Shown here one piece after another: positions 8,336-15,597 of a stretch of DNA of 15,597 nt. Positions within the stretch are counted from its first letter, which is position 1, and the number at the start of each line of letters is the position of its first letter. The DNA is from Bordetella parapertussis (GTDB taxonomy: Bacteria; Pseudomonadota; Gammaproteobacteria; Burkholderiales; Burkholderiaceae_C). The translations under genes were made by a program, and so were the position numbers. The stretch covers positions 1 to 15,597 of the forward strand of contig CAMCTC010000104.1 in NCBI GenBank assembly GCA_945878355.1, written 5' to 3'. The notes beneath the pieces were generated by a model. The model was not told the DNA's origin. It made no database searches and saw nothing but the letters and a program-made list of their open reading frames with translations.

Positions 8336-9292
8336 CCCACGCAACCAGGTCAGCAGCAGCGCGTTGACCTCGGCCGGTCTCTCCTGCTGGGTCCAGTGAC
8401 CGCAGCCCTCGAGCAGGTGGTAGCCGCGCAGGTCGGTCACCACCTCGCGCATGCGCGGCTCGACGTCTCGGCCGAACATCTTCAAGGCCGAGTCACGCTC
8501 ACCACAGATGAACAGCGCAGGCTGCGTGATCGATCGGTCCTTGAACTGGCTCAGCCAGGCAAAGTCGCGGTGGAAATTGCGGTAACGGTTGAACGGACCG
8601 CGAAAGCCCGAGGTCTGGAACTCGTCGACGAAGTAGTCGAGGTCTGCCGGCGTCATCCAGCCGGGGAAGACTGCCGGGTCGACCAAGCGGTGCAGCAAGC
8701 TGTCGCCGTGGCGCTTGTCAGCCGGCCAGGTGCCGGGTGGCGCGTCGCCCGAGATCGAGTAATAGAGCTTGCGCAAACCGGTGCGCACATCGGCCTCGAG
8801 TTCAGCCTCTGCCACGCCCTCATCCTGGATGTAGATCTGGTAGAAAAACAGCCCGTTGTCGGTGAACAGCTTGCGGGCGATGTCGATGAATGGCGCCTTG
8901 CCCAGTCCGAGGTGCGGAATCGCCAGCGCGGCCACTGCGGAAAAACGCCCCGGGTCAACCAGTGCAGCGTTCCAGACGATGGGCGCGCCCCAGTCGTGGC
9001 CGATCAGGATGGCTTTGCCGCCGCCCAGTTGATCAGCAACGGCCTGCAGGTCACCGACGATGGACTGCATGTCGTAGGCTTCGACCGGATGGGGCCGGCT
9101 CGAGCCGCCGTAGCCGCGAACGTCGATCGCGGCTACCTTGTAGCCCGCAGCCACAAGGGGTTCGAACTGATGGCGCCAGGAATACCAGCTCTCGGGCCAG
9201 CCGTGGACCATCATCACCAGCGGACCCTCGCCTTGCACCGCCGCACGGATCTGGACATCGCCCGAAGGCACGAATTCAAAGTGGTGGTTCAT
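8330..9292 (-). CDS. Alpha/beta hydrolase, soluble epoxide hydrolase type
   Basis: This 320-residue cytoplasmic protein has the full set of epoxide hydrolase features. There is HGWPESWYSW (30-39) for the oxyanion hole, GHDWG with the nucleophile D100, and lid tyrosines near residues 151-154 and in NRYRNFHRDF (Y237). The acid residue is in GERDS (about D267) and the base is H299 in GCGHWTQQERP. Nucleophile Asp plus HGWP and lid tyrosines favours epoxide hydrolase over haloalkane dehalogenase or esterase. Length is typical of bacterial EphA/EphB-like enzymes, and there is no signal peptide. The ATG at 9292 has AGGA seven bases before it. It is divergent from the dehydratase gene, and its stop codon lies inside the intergenic repeat. 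The natural epoxide cannot be predicted, and no monooxygenase gene is nearby. Confidence 0.9.
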   Translation of the reverse strand: MNHHFEFVPSGDVQIRAAVQGEGPLVMMVHGWPESWYSWRHQFEPLVAAGYKVAAIDVRGYGGSSRPHPVEAYDMQSIVGDLQAVADQLGGGKAILIGHDWGAPIVWNAALVDPGRFSAVAALAIPHLGLGKAPFIDIARKLFTDNGLFFYQIYIQDEGVAEAELEADVRTGLRKLYYSISGDAPPGTWPADKRHGDSLLHRLVDPAVFPGWMTPADLDYFVDEFQTSGFRGPFNRYRNFHRDFAWLSQFKDRSITQPALFICGERDSALKMFGRDVEPRMREVVTDLRGYHLLEGCGHWTQQERPAEVNALLLTWLRGL

Positions 9293-9563
9293 GCAGTCTT
9301 CCTGATGAGGTCGGGCAAGTTGATGAGCGCCCAGTCATCGCCAACGCCACACGCCGGCGATTCGCAACAAGGGTTCAATTCTCTCGAACAAAGTATCGCA
9401 TCAGCCCTCGGTCGACGGCGCTTGCGGGCGATTCACAGGCTGACGCCCAAGCGACCGAACACAGCGGCTGCGACCACTACCATGGAGCCTGTCGCGAGCG
9501 TGTCCGATGGAAGAGCAGCCTGCGTCAGTCAGCCCAGCCACAACCCTTCAAAGGCAGACCCCC
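9293..9563. promoter_or_regulatory. Divergent control region between hydrolase and dehydratase genes
   Basis: These 271 bases lie between two divergent starts, so both promoters should be here. I see no strong promoter hexamers. A short inverted repeat GTTC-N9-GAAC (9373-9389) lies in the least GC-rich part and could be an operator, but is weak. Ribosome sites are AGGA before the hydrolase ATG (minus) and AAAGG nine bases before the dehydratase ATG (plus). Confidence 0.35.
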
Positions 9564-11297
9564 ATGAGCAAAACCCTGGCCGAATTGCGCAGCCGGCGCT
9601 GGTTTTCCGAGTCAGGCATGCGAGGCTTCGGCCACCGCCAGCGCATCCAGCAGATGGGGGTGCGCCGCCAGGATGTGATGGACCGACCGGTGATCGGCAT
9701 CATCAACACCTGGAGCGACCTTTCGCCCTGCCATGCCCACCTGCGAGAGCGCGCCGAGGCGGTCAAGCGCGGCGTGCTGCTGGCCGGCGGCCTGCCGATG
9801 GAGTTGCCCGCGATGAGCCTGGGCGAGGTGATCGTCAAGCCGACGACCATGCTGTACCGCAACCTGCTGGCGATGGAAGTCGAAGAGTTGCTGCGATCGC
9901 ACCCGGTCGACGGCGTCGTGTTGCTCGCCGGCTGCGACAAGACCACGCCAGGCACGGTGATGGGGGCGATCAGCATGGGCGTACCGACGCTGTTCTGCCC
10001 GGCCGGGCCGATGCTCAACGACCGCTTGGTGCAAGGTGGCGTGACGCGCCAAGTGGGCGCTGGCACCCACACTCGGGTGTTCTGGGACGAGTACCAGGCC
10101 GGCAAGATCGATTCAGACCAATGGAAAGCGCTCGAGACCCGGATGACGCGCTCGCCAGGCACCTGCAACACCATGGGAACGGCCAGCACGATGACGGCGA
10201 TCGTCGAAGCACTGGGCCTGGCGCTGCCCGGCAGCAGTTCGATCCCGGCGATGGACTCGGCCCATCCGCGCATGGCCACCGACTGCGGCGAACGCATCGT
10301 CGCCATGGTCTGGGACGACCTGACACCGCAGCGCTTGCTGACACGCGAATCTTTCGTCAACGCCGCGGTGGTGCAGATGGCACTGGGCGGGTCGACCAAC
10401 GCGGTGGTGCACCTGATCGCAATGGCCAGGCGCGCCGGCGTGGCGCTGGTGTTGGACGACCTAGACCAGGTCGCGCGCCGGGTGCCGGTGCTGGCCAATT
10501 TGTTCCCTAGCGGCGACCGGTTGATGGAAGACTTCTATTACGCCGGCGGGCTGCCGGCGCTGATGAACCGCATCGGCGCCCAGCTCTCATTGGGCGAGCT
10601 CACGGTCACCGGCCGCAGCTTGGGCGAGAACATCGCCGCGTCGGTGGTGCAGGACGACGAGGTGATACGCCCGCTAGACCGCCCGGTCAGCAGCAGTGCG
10701 GCGCTGGTGGTGCTGCGTGGCAACCTGGCGCCCGAAGGCGCGGTGATGAAAGGCAGCGCCGCTGACGCGCGCTTCTTCAAGCACCGCGGCCGTGCGCTGG
10801 TGTTCGACTCGCCACCCGAGATGCATGCGGCCTGCGCCGACATGGACCTCGATGTCGACGAGGACACGGTGCTGGTGCTGCGCAATGCTGGGCCGGTGGG
10901 CGCTCCCGGCATGCCCGAGTGGGGCAACCTGCCGATTCCAAAAAAATTACTCGAGCGCGGCGTCCGCGACATGGTCAGGCTGTCCGATGCGCGGATGAGC
11001 GGCACCCATTACGGCAGCTGCATCCTGCACGCCAGCCCCGAGGCGGCGGTGGGCGGCCCGCTGGCGCTGGTGCGCAATGGCGATGAGATCGCGATCGATG
11101 TCGCCGCACGATCGATCACGCTGTGCGTGCCTGACGATGAGCTGGCACTGCGGCGCGCGGCTTGGCAGCCGCCGCCGCGTCCGGTGACACGCGGCTACAC
11201 CCGGCTCTACCAAGAGCATGTGACGCAGGCCCACGAGGGCTGCGACTTCGATTTCCTGGAAGGCTCGGCGATCTCGCCTGAGCCGGTGATTTATTGA
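9564..11297 (+). CDS. IlvD/Edd-family dehydratase, probably L-arabinonate or related sugar-acid dehydratase
   Basis: This enzyme removes water from a sugar acid to give a 2-keto-3-deoxy acid, using a [2Fe-2S] cluster and Mg. The protein has 577 residues from ATG 9564. Cluster cysteines are C56 (SPCHAH), C124 (GCDKTTPG) and C201 (GTCNTMG). K126 is in the place of the carbamylated Mg-binding lysine, and S479 in SDARMSG is the catalytic serine. These spacings nearly match the characterised L-arabinonate dehydratase of Rhizobium (C59, C127, C200, S480). The opening RWFSESGMRGFGHRQR also fits that sugar-acid branch rather than IlvD or Edd proper. ATG 9564 was preferred to an in-frame start at 9507 because AAAGG precedes it and the family homology begins there. 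No sugar transport or other sugar-acid catabolic gene is in the window, so the substrate is uncertain (arabinonate, xylonate, fuconate or similar). Confidence 0.92.
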   Translation: MSKTLAELRSRRWFSESGMRGFGHRQRIQQMGVRRQDVMDRPVIGIINTWSDLSPCHAHLRERAEAVKRGVLLAGGLPMELPAMSLGEVIVKPTTMLYRNLLAMEVEELLRSHPVDGVVLLAGCDKTTPGTVMGAISMGVPTLFCPAGPMLNDRLVQGGVTRQVGAGTHTRVFWDEYQAGKIDSDQWKALETRMTRSPGTCNTMGTASTMTAIVEALGLALPGSSSIPAMDSAHPRMATDCGERIVAMVWDDLTPQRLLTRESFVNAAVVQMALGGSTNAVVHLIAMARRAGVALVLDDLDQVARRVPVLANLFPSGDRLMEDFYYAGGLPALMNRIGAQLSLGELTVTGRSLGENIAASVVQDDEVIRPLDRPVSSSAALVVLRGNLAPEGAVMKGSAADARFFKHRGRALVFDSPPEMHAACADMDLDVDEDTVLVLRNAGPVGAPGMPEWGNLPIPKKLLERGVRDMVRLSDARMSGTHYGSCILHASPEAAVGGPLALVRNGDEIAIDVAARSITLCVPDDELALRRAAWQPPPRPVTRGYTRLYQEHVTQAHEGCDFDFLEGSAISPEPVIY

Positions 11298-11360
11298 TTG
11301 CTGCGGCCCCTCAAAGCTCGACCATTGCCAGCTGGTGCAGGGTCAAGCCCAAGGGGCCCG

Positions 11361-12515
11361 CTATGCCAGACAGAATTGCCGCCAGCCCATGACCTCGCAA
11401 CCTTGACGCACGCTGTGGCCATCGCCGCCGTAGACGATGCGCGGTGTGGGCATGGCCTGATGGGTCAACAAAGCCCAACGCTGCAAGGACTGCGGCCAAT
11501 CGCGCCCGAAGGTGCTACCTGACTTGATTTCGATCGCCTGCAGGCCCAGCGGTGTCTCGTACACCACGTCGACCTCGTGACCCTGGCTGTCGCGCCAGAA
11601 AAACAGCTCAGCGCCTTGGCCTGCGTTGAATCGGCGCTTGACCAGTTCCGAGACGACCCAGGTTTCAAACACAGCACCCCGCGCAGCGTGCGCCTCCAGG
11701 CTCGCGGCATCCCGAATCCCCAGCAACCATGCCAACAAACCCGAATCCAGGAAATAGAGCTTGGGCGTCTTGACCAGCCGTTTGCCAAAGTTGACGTGGT
11801 AAGGCGGCAGGCGCATGGCGATGTAGCTGGTCTCCAGAACCGACAACCACTGGCGCGCGGTGACCGCAGAAATGCCGCAGTCTGCACCCAATGCGGCCAA
11901 ATTGAGCAGCTGACCCGAGCGCGCAGCACACATGCGTACGAAGCGCTGGAACAGCCCCAGATCCCGGACCGCGACCAGTTGGCGAACGTCGCGCTCGAGG
12001 TAGGTCGCCACGTAATTGGAAAACCAATCGCCAGGCTGCAGCGCCCGGTCATACAGCGCTGGGTAGCCTCCGACGAACAGCAACTTCTCGAGCTTGCTCG
12101 GCAACAACTCGGCGCCGATTTCGGCACCGGACAAGGGCAGCAGTTCCACCCGACCCACTCTTCCGGCCAGCGACTGGCTGATCCCGGCCATCAGGTCGAA
12201 CTGCGCTGATCCAGTGACCACGAAGTCACCCATGCGGCCGCGTTCATCGACGAGTTGCTGCAGCCAGGACATCAGTTGCGGGCAGCGCTGCACTTCATCG
12301 AGAACGGCGCCATCGGTGAACCGTGCCAGGAAGCGCTTGGGGTCTTCCAGCGCAAATTCGCGCTCTTCCGGATTTTCCAGCGACACATAGGGCTTGCCGG
12401 CGAACACGGCCCGCGCCAGCGTGGTCTTGCCCGACTGCCTTGGCCCGGTGATGGCCACCACAGGAAAGCCGCGAGACAAACGTTCGAGCGTGACAGTAGC
12501 CTGGCGATCTATCAT
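11361..12515 (-). CDS. AAA_14/DUF4143 ATPase with C-terminal nuclease-like fold
   Basis: This is a 384-residue protein of the widespread but uncharacterised AAA_14 plus DUF4143 family. It has Walker A GPRQSGKT (24-31), Walker B AVLDEVQ (70-76) and a sensor-like TGSAQF (101-106). The helical middle ends in YFLDSGLLAWLLG (254-266). The C-terminal half carries FFWRDSQGHEVDVV (305-318) and AIEIKSG (327-333), the D...ExK pattern of PD-(D/E)XK-like folds. Members are often found in mobile or defence-rich DNA; their substrate is unknown. The frame remains open far upstream (to 13070) but that part is antisense-frame noise within the ligase gene, and the family sequence starts at MIDRQATVTL. No ribosome site precedes the ATG; instead a perfect palindrome ends one base before it. 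It is convergent with the dehydratase, with a 63-base gap lacking a clear terminator. Confidence 0.9.
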   Translation of the reverse strand: MIDRQATVTLERLSRGFPVVAITGPRQSGKTTLARAVFAGKPYVSLENPEEREFALEDPKRFLARFTDGAVLDEVQRCPQLMSWLQQLVDERGRMGDFVVTGSAQFDLMAGISQSLAGRVGRVELLPLSGAEIGAELLPSKLEKLLFVGGYPALYDRALQPGDWFSNYVATYLERDVRQLVAVRDLGLFQRFVRMCAARSGQLLNLAALGADCGISAVTARQWLSVLETSYIAMRLPPYHVNFGKRLVKTPKLYFLDSGLLAWLLGIRDAASLEAHAARGAVFETWVVSELVKRRFNAGQGAELFFWRDSQGHEVDVVYETPLGLQAIEIKSGSTFGRDWPQSLQRWALLTHQAMPTPRIVYGGDGHSVRQGCEVMGWRQFCLA

Positions 12516-12516
12516 T

Positions 12517-12549
12517 TTACAAATCGAAACTCTGACTTTCGATTTGTAA
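12517..12549 (-). promoter_or_regulatory. Perfect 13-bp inverted repeat abutting the ATPase start codon
   Basis: TTACAAATCGAAA (12517-12529) and its exact reverse complement (12537-12549) flank a 7-base spacer. On the minus strand the element ends one base before the ATPase ATG and occupies the place where a ribosome site would be. It is AT-rich, unlike its surroundings. A dimeric repressor site giving autoregulation, or an RNA hairpin masking the start, would both fit. Function is inference; the repeat itself is exact. Confidence 0.8.
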
Positions 12550-12582
12550 TTGTAGGGCTTCGCGGTGCCACACTCCCGCGGT

Positions 12583-12620
12583 CTGCCGCAGTTGGCAAAC
12601 CGGCTCTTCAACTGCGGCGG
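12583..12620. terminator. Strong hairpin downstream of the acyl-CoA ligase gene
   Basis: GCCGCAGTTG (12585-12594) and CAACTGCGGC (12609-12618) form a perfect 10-bp stem. It can be extended by a T-G wobble and a C-G pair at 12583-12584/12619-12620, with a loop of about 14 bases. It sits between the ligase gene and the ATPase gene, both on the minus strand. There is no T-run, so terminator function is uncertain; it may instead protect a 3' end or be part of the repeat-rich spacer. Confidence 0.55.
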
Positions 12621-12622
12621 TC

Positions 12623-12705
12623 CCTCTAAACAAATGTGGCCTCGCCACTTTGCTCGACCTCCATGGGGGCGACGGGCTTCGTCTGGCTTCGGAGGCGTCA
12701 GAGCT
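12623..12705. repeat. Intergenic hairpin repeat, copy B
   Basis: This is the second copy of the element at 8254-8335, about 75 percent identical by eye and 83 bases long. The hairpin stem GTGGC/GCCAC is conserved (12636-12648) while its loop changes from TTT to CTC. CCTCTAAA at the left end and TCAGAGC at the right end are shared exactly. As in copy A, the TGA stop codon of the adjoining minus-strand gene (12698-12700) is supplied by the right end. Confidence 0.7.
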
Positions 12706-14302
12706 CGACCAACTCGCCTGCCAACCACTGTTCGCGCAGCTTGAACTTCTGGATCTTGCCCGACCCGGTGAGCGGAAATCCAGCCATCTGGAACCAGCGG
12801 CGCGGCGTCTTGTGCGGCGCGATATGCTCGCGCATATAGGCAAACAGCGCGTCCTTGTCGACCAGCATGCCGGACGCCGGGCGGACGAAAGCTGCCACCT
12901 CCTCGCCCCATTTGGCGTCTGGCAGTCCGACCACCGCGACCTCGGCCACGCTGGGGTGGCGGAACAACAACTCCTCGAGCTCGCGCGGATAGACGTTCTC
13001 GCCACCGCGGATGATCATGTCCTTGAGCCGGCCCTCGACGGTGCAGTAACCCCGCGCGTCCATCGCGCACAGATCACCGGTGTGCAGCCAGCCATCGGCG
13101 TCGATCGCCGCGGCGCTGGCCTCAGGCATCTCGAAGTAGCCACGCATCACGTGGTAGCCGCGGGTACAGTACTCGCCGACCTCACCGAGCGGCAAGGTCA
13201 GCCCGGTGGCCGGGTCGACGATCTTGACCTCGACATGAGGCATCGCCGGGCCTATCGTGCCGGCCTTGTCGGCCAGCGTGTCGTCGGGCCGGGTCATCGA
13301 GGCCACCGGCGAGCATTCGGTCTGACCGAACACGATCGTGAACTGCGCACCCAGGCGCTGCTCCAATCCGGTGACCAAGGTCGCCGGCACGGTCGATCCG
13401 CCCGAGCAGATCGCCTTCACGCACGACAAGTCGGTGGTTTCGAAAGCCGGGTGCTCGAGCATCGCGACCAGCATCGTCGGCACCGCCAGCAGCGCAGCGG
13501 CGCGGTACTGGCCCATGAGCGACAACACCAGCCCGGGGTCGAAAGCCTCGACCAGCACCTGGGTCGCTCGCTTGGACACAGCACCCAACACACAGAGTAC
13601 GCATCCACCGGTGTGGAACAAAGGCATGGTCGTGACCCAGACCGCACCATCGGCAACGCCCATGCGGTCCATCGTGTGAGCGCCGTTGTTGACCAGTCCG
13701 CGATGCGTCAGCAGCGCGCCTTTCGGAAACCCGGTGGTGCCCGAGGTGTACTGGATCATCACCGGGTCGTCGGGCTGAACCAGCGGCAAGGGCTGATGAG
13801 CGTCGGCGCTGGCCAGGAAGTCCGCCCAGGCGTCGAAACAGACGATCTCCCGCAGCTCGGGGCAGTTCGGCGCGATCGCCTGGACCGTCGCGAGCATAGG
13901 GTTGCCGCGAAAACCCGGCACAACGAAAACGCCGGCGGCGCGCGACTGCTTGAGCACATACTCGACCTCGCCGGCCTTGAAGCCCGGGTTGACCGTGACC
14001 AGCACCAACCCGGCCATCGCTGCGCCAAACTCCATCATCGGCCACTCGGGAATGTTGGGCGCCCACACCGCCACCCGCTCGCCAGGCTTGAAGCGCGCAC
14101 TCAAGGCCCGAGCGGTGCGCAGCGACTCGGCGTGGAACTCGGCATAAGTCCATTGCCGGCGCGATGCCGGGTCGGGGCTGCCGGCGATCAAGGCCAGACG
14201 ATCCGGCGCGGTCTCGGCCGCCCAAGCGAGCAAGCCGCCCAGCGTGAGGTCGCGGATCGGCGGCTCGTTCGGCCCGTGGGCATGGGATGAGGTCAACAGC
14301 AT
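12698..14302 (-). CDS. Fatty-acyl-CoA synthetase-like AMP-dependent ligase
   Basis: This is an acyl-adenylate/acyl-CoA ligase of 534 residues. Motifs in order are YTSGTTGFPKG (185-195), FGQTE (325-329), LHTGD (406-410), GRLKDMIIRGGENVYPRELEE (424-444) and GSGKIQKF with the catalytic lysine K516. The RxKDxIIRGGENVYP form and overall length resemble medium- or long-chain fatty-acyl-CoA synthetases (FadD/AcsF2-like) rather than acetyl-CoA synthetase; the chain length cannot be fixed. I start at ATG 14302 because GGAG lies five bases before it. An in-frame TTG at 14356 would begin one base beyond the stop of the upstream gene and has no support. The upstream serine hydrolase gene ends 50 bases before, on the same strand, so the two may be co-transcribed. 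The gene ends inside the intergenic repeat, which supplies its stop codon. Confidence 0.92.
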   Translation of the reverse strand: MLLTSSHAHGPNEPPIRDLTLGGLLAWAAETAPDRLALIAGSPDPASRRQWTYAEFHAESLRTARALSARFKPGERVAVWAPNIPEWPMMEFGAAMAGLVLVTVNPGFKAGEVEYVLKQSRAAGVFVVPGFRGNPMLATVQAIAPNCPELREIVCFDAWADFLASADAHQPLPLVQPDDPVMIQYTSGTTGFPKGALLTHRGLVNNGAHTMDRMGVADGAVWVTTMPLFHTGGCVLCVLGAVSKRATQVLVEAFDPGLVLSLMGQYRAAALLAVPTMLVAMLEHPAFETTDLSCVKAICSGGSTVPATLVTGLEQRLGAQFTIVFGQTECSPVASMTRPDDTLADKAGTIGPAMPHVEVKIVDPATGLTLPLGEVGEYCTRGYHVMRGYFEMPEASAAAIDADGWLHTGDLCAMDARGYCTVEGRLKDMIIRGGENVYPRELEELLFRHPSVAEVAVVGLPDAKWGEEVAAFVRPASGMLVDKDALFAYMREHIAPHKTPRRWFQMAGFPLTGSGKIQKFKLREQWLAGELVEL

Positions 14303-14352
14303 CTTGTCTCCAAAAATAGTGCGCTGCGCAGCGTTCGAAGGGCTGGCCTGCT

Positions 14353-15597
14353 TCAACGTGTCATCGCCCCGTAGACCAGGGCTTGCACCTGTTCGCGGTA
14401 ATACTTGCGCAAGTCGCCGGGCGCTGCCGTGCCAACAACCACAACCAGCTTTTCCTTAGGATCGGCAAAGAATGAGGTGCCAAACGCGCCGTTCCAGGTG
14501 TATTCACCCACATTGCCCGGCACGGCAGACAGCCCGGCCTGGGTTCTGACGGCAACGCCAAGGCCGAAGGCAAAGCCCTCGCGGTGCGGCTCAACGCCAC
14601 CAACGTTGTTCTGGATCTGCGGACCGAGGTGGTTGGCCGTCATGTGCGCGATGGTCTTGGGGCTGAGCACGCGCTGGCCGTCGAGCTCGCCGCCGTTCAT
14701 CAGCATCTGCCCGAAGCGCAGGTAATCACCCACTGTCGAAAAAGCACAGGCGCCGCCGCAGTCAAATTGAGTCTGTTGGTTGATCACCGAGATCGACTGG
14801 GGCTTGCCGTCGAGCGGATTCTTGGCCAGCGGATACGCCAGCCGGGACCGCTTGGCCGCAGGCACCGCAAAAGTGGCATCGGTCATACCCAGCGGCTTCC
14901 AGACACGGGCGTCTAGGAAAGTCCCCAGGCGCTGACCCGACACCTTCTCCACCACCGCACCGAGCACATCGGTCGAGAAGCTGTACTCGAACACCGTGCC
15001 GGGCTGGTGCGCCAGCGGCAGCGGGGTGATGCGGTCGATGAAGGCAGCGGTGTTGCCTTCCAGCGCCGGTTGGGTGCCATCGGGGTAGAGGCGGCTGATG
15101 GGGTGGTTGCCGCGCCCGCCATAGGTCAGCCCGGAGGTATGGCGAAACAAGTCTTGGATGAAGATTGGCCGCAGCTGCGGGTCGAGCCGCAGCGAGCCAT
15201 CGGCTTGGGCCACGCCGACCTTCATGGTCTTGAACCCAGGGTAGTAGTCAGCCAGCTGGCTCTTGAGCGGCAACCGGCCCTCCTCGTTGAGTTGCAGCGC
15301 GGCCACGCTGGTCATGATCTTGGTCATCGACGCCAGCGCGAAGATCGCATCCAGCGGCATCGGCGTGCCCTTGTCCTTGTCGAGATAGCCATGAGCCTTG
15401 TAGTGGACAAGCTTGCCGTCCCGCGCGATCGCGATCACGGCACCGGGTACACGGTTGGCTTCGATCTCACGGGCGAAGAAGGCGTCGATGCGCGCCAAGC
15501 CAGGGTCGGAAAAACCGGCCTGGGCGGCGGTCGTGGTCGGCAAAGGCTGCGCCAGGGCACCGAGGCTTGCCAGCAGCGCGACAGTCAAGGTACAGAG
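14353..15597 (-). CDS. Beta-lactamase-family serine hydrolase (class C / EstB-like), exported; 5' end outside window
   Basis: The frame is open to the right edge, so the true start is just outside the window. At least 414 residues are visible. The first visible residues, LCTLTVALLASLGALA followed by QPLP, are the hydrophobic core and AxA cleavage region of a signal peptide, so the product is probably periplasmic or secreted. The serine-hydrolase motif SMTK is coded at about 15330-15319, HTSGLTYGGRG follows, and YSFS (about 14985-14974) takes the place of the second-motif tyrosine. EYTWNGAFGTSFFADP near the C-terminus fits the third active-site region of esterase-type members. Members include AmpC-like enzymes, D-amino peptidases and esterases such as EstB. 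The lack of a KTG motif points to esterase or peptidase rather than antibiotic resistance. The ligase gene downstream could activate a released acid, which is inference. Confidence 0.88.
   Translation of the reverse strand, partial: LCTLTVALLASLGALAQPLPTTTAAQAGFSDPGLARIDAFFAREIEANRVPGAVIAIARDGKLVHYKAHGYLDKDKGTPMPLDAIFALASMTKIMTSVAALQLNEEGRLPLKSQLADYYPGFKTMKVGVAQADGSLRLDPQLRPIFIQDLFRHTSGLTYGGRGNHPISRLYPDGTQPALEGNTAAFIDRITPLPLAHQPGTVFEYSFSTDVLGAVVEKVSGQRLGTFLDARVWKPLGMTDATFAVPAAKRSRLAYPLAKNPLDGKPQSISVINQQTQFDCGGACAFSTVGDYLRFGQMLMNGGELDGQRVLSPKTIAHMTANHLGPQIQNNVGGVEPHREGFAFGLGVAVRTQAGLSAVPGNVGEYTWNGAFGTSFFADPKEKLVVVVGTAAPGDLRKYYREQVQALVYGAMTR

Noticed and set aside
8069..9394. Similar strings TCTCGAACGAAAGTA and TCTCGAACAAAGTA upstream of two minus-strand genes
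   Set aside because: A one-gap 14-base match is expected by chance in a window of this size, and the distances to the starts differ.
8282..10510. Very long plus-strand open frame of 742 codons
   Set aside because: It is antisense to the hydrolase and then out of frame with the dehydratase, both of which have complete catalytic motifs; high GC makes such shadows common.
11298..11360. Possible terminator between the convergent dehydratase and ATPase genes
   Set aside because: Only weak stems (GCCC/GGGC and a CCAGCTGG palindrome) and no T-run.
12516..13070. N-terminal extension of the ATPase gene
   Set aside because: It runs through the palindrome, hairpin, repeat and part of the ligase gene in a wrong frame; family homology begins at 12515.
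12650..14290. Plus-strand open frame of 546 codons antisense to the acyl-CoA ligase
   Set aside because: Histidine-, arginine- and glutamine-rich shadow translation with no recognisable domain; the minus-strand ligase has all its motifs.

Overview
The window is GC-rich chromosomal DNA with compact, mostly minus-strand operons. The gene set and the GC-rich hairpin repeats that follow genes suggest a betaproteobacterium, probably Burkholderiales. That placement is inference; no rRNA or marker gene is present to settle it. I saw no tRNA, CRISPR array or insertion sequence.

Bases 1-6229 (minus strand) hold one dense gene block read right to left: AMP-forming acetyl-CoA synthetase, E1-alpha, E1-beta and E2 of a pyruvate/acetoin-type 2-oxoacid dehydrogenase, and a free-standing acyl carrier protein (ACP). 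After a 132-base gap come a universal stress protein and a nicotinamidase that runs off the left edge. Most junctions overlap by 4 bases or are nearly touching, so translation is probably coupled. The first two activities both make acetyl-CoA, from acetate and from a 2-oxoacid. The ACP beside an E2 acyltransferase is the unexpected part. No E3 (lipoamide dehydrogenase) is encoded here.

Bases 6230-6612 form the control region of that operon and the leader of the plus-strand gene ald (alanine dehydrogenase, 6613-7728), whose product interconverts alanine and pyruvate and so feeds the same node. Bases 7729-8329 hold a hairpin directly after ald, a small minus-strand protein that looks like an isolated primase C-terminal domain, and a 298-base stretch with hairpins, a possible small ORF and one copy of an intergenic repeat.

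Bases 8330-11297 carry an epoxide-hydrolase-like alpha/beta hydrolase (minus) divergent from an IlvD/Edd-family sugar-acid dehydratase (plus). Bases 11361-12515 (minus) encode an AAA_14/DUF4143 ATPase, with a perfect 13-bp inverted repeat ending one base before its start codon. Bases 12516-12697 contain that palindrome, a second strong hairpin and the second copy of the intergenic repeat. Bases 12698-15597 (minus) encode a fatty-acyl-CoA synthetase-like ligase and, upstream, an exported beta-lactamase-family serine hydrolase cut by the right edge.

The features most worth following up are the ACP-containing dehydrogenase operon, the roughly 82-bp repeat that supplies the stop codon of two unrelated genes, the palindrome on the ATPase start, and the isolated primase C-terminal domain protein.
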